Shown here: one piece after another, positions 59,060 through 64,000 of the stretch
How positions within the stretch are numbered: position 1 is the first letter of the stretch
Layout: each line of letters starts with the position of its first letter
DNA from: Calycina herbarum
Lineage: Eukaryota > Ascomycota > Leotiomycetes > Helotiales > Pezizellaceae
Direction: 5' to 3'
Length of the DNA: 64,000 bases
Assembly: GCA_001414485.1 (NCBI GenBank)
Contig: LLEY01000186.1
Span: forward strand, 51,342-115,341
Notes under the pieces: model-generated
What the model was told of the DNA's origin: nothing
The model's database searches: none
Seen by the model: only the letters and a program-made list of their open reading frames with translations
Position numbers and translations under genes: made by a program

Positions 59060-59807
59060 CAGTCAGTTGCGATTTAAGCTTGAAATGGGTGGTTTGATTT
59101 AGTTCCACTTATTATATATAAATATCCGCACATAAGAACAGTAAAAATTCTATTCTTCCTTAAAAATATTATAAGAGCTCTCGGAGTCCCCAGAGTTGTC
59201 GGTATTATTATTAGAGGAACCAAAGTCCTTCTTGTACACACCCTCTAAGAACTCCTTATATGCCTCTAGTCCTTCCTATCGCGCCTCCTCCGTATACTCG
59301 TTATATAGCCTCATCCCCTCCTTTGCCATCGCCTCCTTCTCTTCTTATCTAGCTCTCTCCCTTTCCTTCCTTTCCCTTCGCCTCTCCTTCTCCTTTCTTC
59401 GTCTTCTCTTTATCCTCTTCTCGTAGTCCCTAGTATACTATCTAATCCATTACTCTCTTAAGAGTCCTGCTTCTTAGAGAATATCTTAAAAGATAAGCCT
59501 AATACAGTCTTTACTTCGTCTAATATCCTCTACATTAACTTAGAGATTAGGGGTACTTAGGCGATTATTAATTACTTTGTAAATAGCTTTTTTTTCTTCG
59601 TACGTGATTCAAGGGGCTAAAGAAGAGGCTTCGAGGTAGGGGAGGCTTCGAGAGATAGGTAGAGAGGTATAGCCGTATAGGTATAGCGTTGTAGCTGTTA
59701 TAGATGTAGTTAAAGTTTTTTGTTATTCCTACACACAGATATTTATTTTATATAATAAGTAGAACCAAACCAAACCACCCATTTAAAGCTTAAATCGCAA
59801 CTGACTA
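59060..59807. mobile_element. 748-bp TA-flanked inverted-repeat element (Tc1/mariner-like remnant)
   Basis: Both ends begin (C/T)AGTCAGTTGCGATTTAAGC and are flanked by TA (59058-59059 and 59808-59809), the target duplication of the Tc1/mariner superfamily. The inverted repeats extend about 65-75 bp (59060-59135 and 59735-59807) with scattered differences. The interior, on the minus strand, encodes a Lys/Arg/Glu-rich stretch (RKEKERRRERKERERAR near 59410-59350) and EYTEEAR, like the charged tail of a transposase, but it has stop codons and no catalytic DDE region. It is a deletion derivative, not autonomous. Confidence 0.8.
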
Positions 59808-60514
59808 TAACATTGAGAATGAAATCTAACATCTGAAGAAAGCACAACGCGTTGAAATACCAATCCCATATGGTGACCTCCTTTTGACTTTCTCTGGGAG
59901 ACGTTGTCTTCTATGGAATTAGAAGACGTGAAAAAGGGAGCCTGGGAGATGAGTTAGACATACCATGAAAGCATTCAAGCCAGGAAGGAAGTTTTCGACG
60001 AAGGGCGACTGTGGTGACCTCTCGGTGTTTCTTTGCAGTCCATCTCGTTTTATTTAAAGACTACACCGCGCTCAGTACTACAGCGACTTCGCTCCCTGTA
60101 CCAGCAAACATCATCATTACATCACTGCATCACTATGTCACATCAAGACTATATGACAGCAATGATGGCGAAGGAGCAGCTGGAGAAGGTTTGAGCAAAT
60201 TTTCCCAGAAATCTCAATCCCTTTATGATCATTAAAGGTGAGACCAAACGACCTACTTCCGCTGGAAATCAAAAGAAGAAGAAAAGTCTCTGGACCCAAA
60301 GAAGCAAGCACAAATAGAAAATTTCGAGGATAAAGAATGAAGCATCACGATAACAAGTCCAAAAAATCTCTACAAAAAACAAAATTCGTAATTCATAAAA
60401 AAAGCTCCTAGCTAAAGGAGACGCAAATATCAACAGGGGTATCTAACAAAAAAAGAATATCTACAAGAACTCCCCTTCCTACACCCATAAATATCTACAT
60501 CTCAAGCGTAATAT
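59808..60514. other. 707-bp interval
   Basis: It contains only the copy E fragment listed below and the 3' flank of the CAP gene. Confidence 0.5.
59964..60000 (-). pseudogene. Copy E: solo first-exon fragment of the family
   Basis: It encodes the end of exon 1 (CGTCGAAAACTT..., then GGCTTGAATGCTTTCATG), corresponding to RRKLPGLNAFM, followed directly by a GTATGT donor at 59963. A 4-nt TTCC duplication shifts the frame just before the glycine. Nothing else of the gene follows. Confidence 0.6.
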
Positions 60515-61615
60515 TCACATCCCCGCATCAAGCACAACAGCAACAACGACAGTAAGAAAAAACACACCCTTACTCTCCCTAAAAGCTCTCCCAACACTAG
60601 CCGCCACCGCCGAAGATGACGAAGAAGCAGCCGTCGCAGTCGAAGAACTCAACAATGAAGAAAAAGAAGTACTGAAACTTGGTATCGAAGTTGCAGAATG
60701 AGAAATACTTGATGCCCCACTCTTGACATCTCCAGTCCCAACACTCTGACTATTTAAAATCAGCACAGAGTTCTTTCTTCGATCAACGAAAAGAAAAGAG
60801 TTGAGGATTGAGAGTTAACAGTGTAAAAGAGGGACGAAAAAAGGAGAAAATAGCTTACGTGCCAGCTACAGCTGCGACAGCGGTATCCGAAGGATTTCCC
60901 GATGTCTGACTTCCCACATTATCTCGGAAGTATTGGTTATTGTTCCCCACAATATTTCCGCGAGGGAAGTACTCGCAGACTACATATGTACCTGGAGTCG
61001 ATCCCTTTCCATTACAAGTTGTGCGACCACAGCCAACGGAGGTAGTGTTCTTCCAGACCAATTGCGTGAAGTGACCAGCTTCGGAGCTGAACCCGCCAGA
61101 TTTGAAGTTGAAGAGTTTACGTTCGGAACCCCACATGTCGATAGATGCGGTTGCGTTGGTGCCCCCAGCAACGAGGTTCTCGCCTGTTGGACCGCCCTGT
61201 TTTCTTGTTAGTATATTTGACCTTTTTTGAGGGAGGGAGGGGAAGAGGTTTGGGGACTCACAGAATGCTCAAAATTACAGGCCTCACTCCATTGCTGCCC
61301 GAACTTTGCGCTGGTGTCATTCCAGACTAGATCGACAGCTCCATGCTGTTGGCGATAGAAGTTATGCGCTGCCAAAATGTTGGCCTGGAATGCTGCATTA
61401 TCGGTGTAATCTGAGCTTCCGGGAGTGACACTATTACGATTTCCACCGTTGTTGATTGGGATAGTGCCGACGTTATTTGATGGCGCGGAAGGTGTAGGTG
61501 CTGGGGCAATTGCAGTTGCAACTACAGTTCGCGTGATCGTGATGACGGCGCCTAGGGTTGTTGCCGGAGCAAGGAGTAGAAAGGTTGTTGGAAGTATCAT
61601 TTTGTTTGGTTTCAT
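60515..61615 (-). CDS. CAP/SCP (PR-1-like) secreted protein with GPI-type tail
   Basis: Three exons (61615-61262, 61196-60859, 60749-60515) with introns of 65 and 109 nt give 308 aa. The start is a signal peptide (MILPTTFLLLAPATTLGA; the Met at residue 1 or 6 could be used), followed by a short Thr/Pro/Ala-rich linker. The CAP domain spans about residues 70-215: ILAAHNFYRQQHGAVDLVWN, CNFEHS, TGENLVAGG, GHFTQLVWKNTTSVGCG and TYVVCEYFPRGNIVGN. Yeast Pry proteins of this superfamily bind and export sterols, and fungal members can act at host or wall surfaces. The rest is a Ser/Thr/Ala-rich stalk with a hydrophobic end (GVFFLTVVVAVVLDAGM), as in GPI-anchored proteins. Confidence 0.93.
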
Positions 61616-62375
61616 TCGTAAGCTTCGTTATATCGTGTATGATTCAATGTTATGTTTCAATTTCCAGAATTGAATTAGTTGACGTGAAAGTATTCGTTTC
61701 GTGTAAGTGTAAACAAAAGTAGGTATGTTGTGGTATTCGTCTGAAGTTTTTCAAGAGCAAAAGGAAGAAAAGTACAAACCCATTGGCAGACGCCTTCATC
61801 TTATCCATGGTTCAGGAACAAAGGCCTTGTTCCTGACCACACCCTCGGGATCCGCTTCCCACTAACCACCTTCCAACCTGACAATGGGCACAATAGCAGT
61901 TGTTCATTGTTGACTAGCTTCTCCAGGAAATCCCACCAATCTGGGCCCTGGTTGGCACTATTCACGCGACAAGGCTGAAAGAGAGGCTGCATTGTTGTCG
62001 TATTCCTTCCATAATTAGACCCGAGAGCCGAGAAACAAAGGGAAGAGAAAGGAAATCAAGTTTCAATGGTCTGATGTTTCGTTGAAAGGGATTGGAGTTC
62101 GCGTTTCTTGATTGAAGCAAGATCAGCGGTAAGGGTCGCTTACGATGACCTCATTGCGCAGGGGTGGCGATACTGAGGCCAATCAGTGCGAGTGTTTTGA
62201 AAGCAACTCTGACCAGCGAGTATTTACACTTGAATAAAGATACAAAGACATTGTCACGATGTCTATTATACTTATTAGAACAAAAAGGAATTGTTCTTAT
62301 TTTTTTGGCCACTTATGAAAGACTCGCCAGTAAACTTTACTCTGCTAATAAACGAGCATTTTGCCTGCCACCCCT

Positions 62376-62399
62376 TTCGTTGACGCTAAGAAAGCAGTG
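62376..62399. repeat. Dispersed 24-bp repeat (TTCGTTGACGCTAAG...)
   Basis: TTCGTTGACGCTAAGAAAGC followed by AGTG. The same word occurs at 63434-63457, with small changes at 63165-63187 and more diverged at 62546-62570. All are on the plus strand; in one frame they read FVDAKKAV. Confidence 0.75.
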
Positions 62400-63431
62400 C
62401 ACCGAGGATGTGACAGAGCCAGACCAAGGATGATTTGTTTCTAATGTTTTTCCAAGCATCAAAATGGAAGTTGATGTTTCCTATGGCGTTGAATATACAC
62501 GAAAAAGCATTTCACCAGAATGATGCAAATAGTACACTTGAATGTCCTTCATTGATGCCGAGAAAGCCAGAGGTGGGGGAATTCGTAACTCGACTCTACT
62601 GTCTGCATTGATCAAATAAAACTTGGAAATTAATTCAATTAACCTAAAAGGCTTAAATGATGGTGTTCACGTTACCTTCATTCTTCTGAAGGGGGTAGGA
62701 CAACTGTAGAAGAGCAAGTACTTTAACATACAGTTACGAATCGCCGCAACCCTCGGTGGTGTATAAGCGAAATTTTAAGACTTTTCACAGCCCATATAGT
62801 ATATACTGCAGACAACAGCAACCCGTAGTCTGAACTCCCGCAAGGTGTATTAAATCAGTACCTAAAGCTCAGAGAGTGAGTTTTCTTCAATCTCATGATT
62901 TTCCTTACAGAGATTCCAACTAACAAAAAGTCCGGATACAAATCGAATGTCTTTTTGAGTTCTTTAGCAATTCTCATGGCCTCTCCATCAAAGCTTAAAG
63001 GCAACTTCTTTAGACAACCAGCCCCTAAAACTTGAAGATACGATAGGCCAATGAAAGCTCTCAGCTTGTATCTCGGTGTGAGTGTGTGAGTGTGTGAGCG
63101 CCAGCCACAATTGACCTCTGAAGAATTGGATGGTGTTCTTTGGCCTGCTCAATGGTGTAAGGCCTTTGTTCACGCTAAGAAAGCAGTACTGATTCGAAGG
63201 AATATATAACAGTGTCTAATTCTCACGATAAGAATTTCGAACCTCAAAAGTGGGTCAAAAGTATTGAACGTATTATGATTTTTTCCTAAGAACAAGAACT
63301 GGAATTCTTGATTTATTTATCTTTATCTCTGATCAAAGTAATAAGAGGGAGATAAGCCTAAGAAAAGATGGAAAAAGAGTCAGGTTGGGCGAATCACATT
63401 CCTTGCTACGGAGAGGTCACGTTTTCAAGGC

Positions 63432-63457
63432 CCTTCGTTGACGCTAAGAAAGCAGTG
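63432..63457. repeat. Dispersed 24-bp repeat, second exact copy
   Basis: CC followed by the same 24 bases as at 62376-62399. A shared AAGGCC upstream also links it to the copy at 63165. Confidence 0.75.
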
Positions 63458-63775
63458 AAGCGGGTGCGCATTCGCTTCGCCCACCCCTGCCACACCCCCT
63501 GCCATACCCCTGACCCGCCCCACCTATCCCCCTTCTCCACCAATCATATCCCCCGATCCCAAAAAGCCATTCTGGCGTCTGAGAGACTTTGGTAATTTTT
63601 TTGGTGAGAGCGACAACCATAGCTTAAAATAAGACCTTATTTCTAACCCCCCTACTTTCCCTACCAACAACACTCTATTAAGCTTATTATATACTTTTTA
63701 AATAGACTATAAGAAGGCCTTTCTAGTCAACTGTGTACGAGCTTAATAGCTCTTAAATTGGTTGTGATATACCCT

Positions 63776-63807
63776 TGTAAAGTGGGGTGTAAAGTGGGGT
63801 TAAAGTG
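63776..63807. repeat. 12-bp tandem repeat TGTAAAGTGGGG
   Basis: Two perfect units and a partial third (TTAAAGTG). Similar words occur at the ends of some fungal inverted-repeat transposons, but no partner end is visible in this window. Confidence 0.6.
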
Positions 63808-64000
63808 TAACGGCACGAAACGGATACTACTACAAAAGAGGCATATGGAAGTGCGTTCGATAGAATGACATACCCGAATACTAGGCTCTGATACGAAGGA
63901 AAAGACCAAATTGGTCTTTCCCGATAGAGAGGAGGCAGCTATTTACAAGAGGTTCGGACAATAGTAAGTCCGGAAGCCATCTGGCTTTTCCAAATCCTGA

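Larger units (their letters stand above)
61616..64000. other. 2.4-kb region of dispersed short repeats, no gene
   Basis: Open frames are short and interrupted. It contains four related ~24-bp repeats (62376-62399, 62546-62570, 63165-63187, 63432-63457), a GTGTGAGT microsatellite near 63077-63098, a C-rich tract (about 63480-63555) and a 12-bp tandem repeat (63776-63807). It looks like transposon-derived or subtelomere-like debris; no telomere repeats are seen. Confidence 0.5.

Noticed and set aside
63368..63595. Open frame containing FVDAKKAV
   Set aside because: The recurring word is a DNA-level repeat found in other contexts nearby; the rest is C-rich low complexity.

Overview
This window is nuclear DNA of a filamentous ascomycete (Pezizomycotina, probably Leotiomycetes). 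The genes have short introns, mostly 48-150 nt, with GT...CTAAC/CTGAC...AG signals. The recognisable proteins are ascomycete types: BUB2, a SulP sulfate permease, an ascomycete GH35 enzyme, HET and Goodbye-type recognition proteins. Gene-bearing islands alternate with long AT-rich stretches without convincing genes. I worked out exon structures by hand and checked that reading phases close; no alignment or search was run. The taxonomic guess is inference.

1-25.5 kb is mostly housekeeping. It holds a membrane protein with an alpha/beta-hydrolase-like tail (1466-3130), the spindle-position checkpoint GAP BUB2 (8067-6555), a sulfate permease (11539-14192), a cysteine-rich GPI-type wall protein (15865-14700), a seven-exon protein whose HExxH zinc motif is assembled across an intron (19030-21422), a repeat-bearing small protein (24112-23345) and a divergently transcribed mitochondrial-type protein (24578-25500).

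25.5-47 kb holds a small secreted cysteine-rich gene stopped by a TAG (27389-27802), a single-TM protein (29827-29126), a conserved intronless protein (32463-30859), a fumarylacetoacetate-hydrolase-family enzyme (38581-37554), a very large basic low-complexity protein (39386-42607) and a secreted GH35 beta-galactosidase (47158-45200). Several stretches of 1-5 kb carry no gene.

43.5-61.6 kb is an accessory block rich in decay. It contains a HET-domain gene with a frameshift (50114-47901), a Goodbye-domain STAND/NLR relic (50931-51642), a BTB/POZ gene with an unresolved 5' end (53859-52875), and five pieces of one gene family that I cannot match to a named family (copies A-E). Only copy B (56246-54929, 300 aa) is intact. 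A has nonsense codons and lost splice donors, C is truncated, D is frameshifted and E is a lone first-exon fragment. Copy B alone has an extra 150-nt intron. A 748-bp TA-flanked inverted-repeat element (59060-59807) lies among the copies, and a GPI-type CAP/PR-1 protein (61615-60515) closes the block. The last 2.4 kb carries short dispersed repeats and no gene.

The best candidates for something undescribed are the A-E family and the HExxH gene. HET and Goodbye proteins act in fungal nonself recognition, so the A-E family may belong to the same fast-evolving compartment; that is inference.
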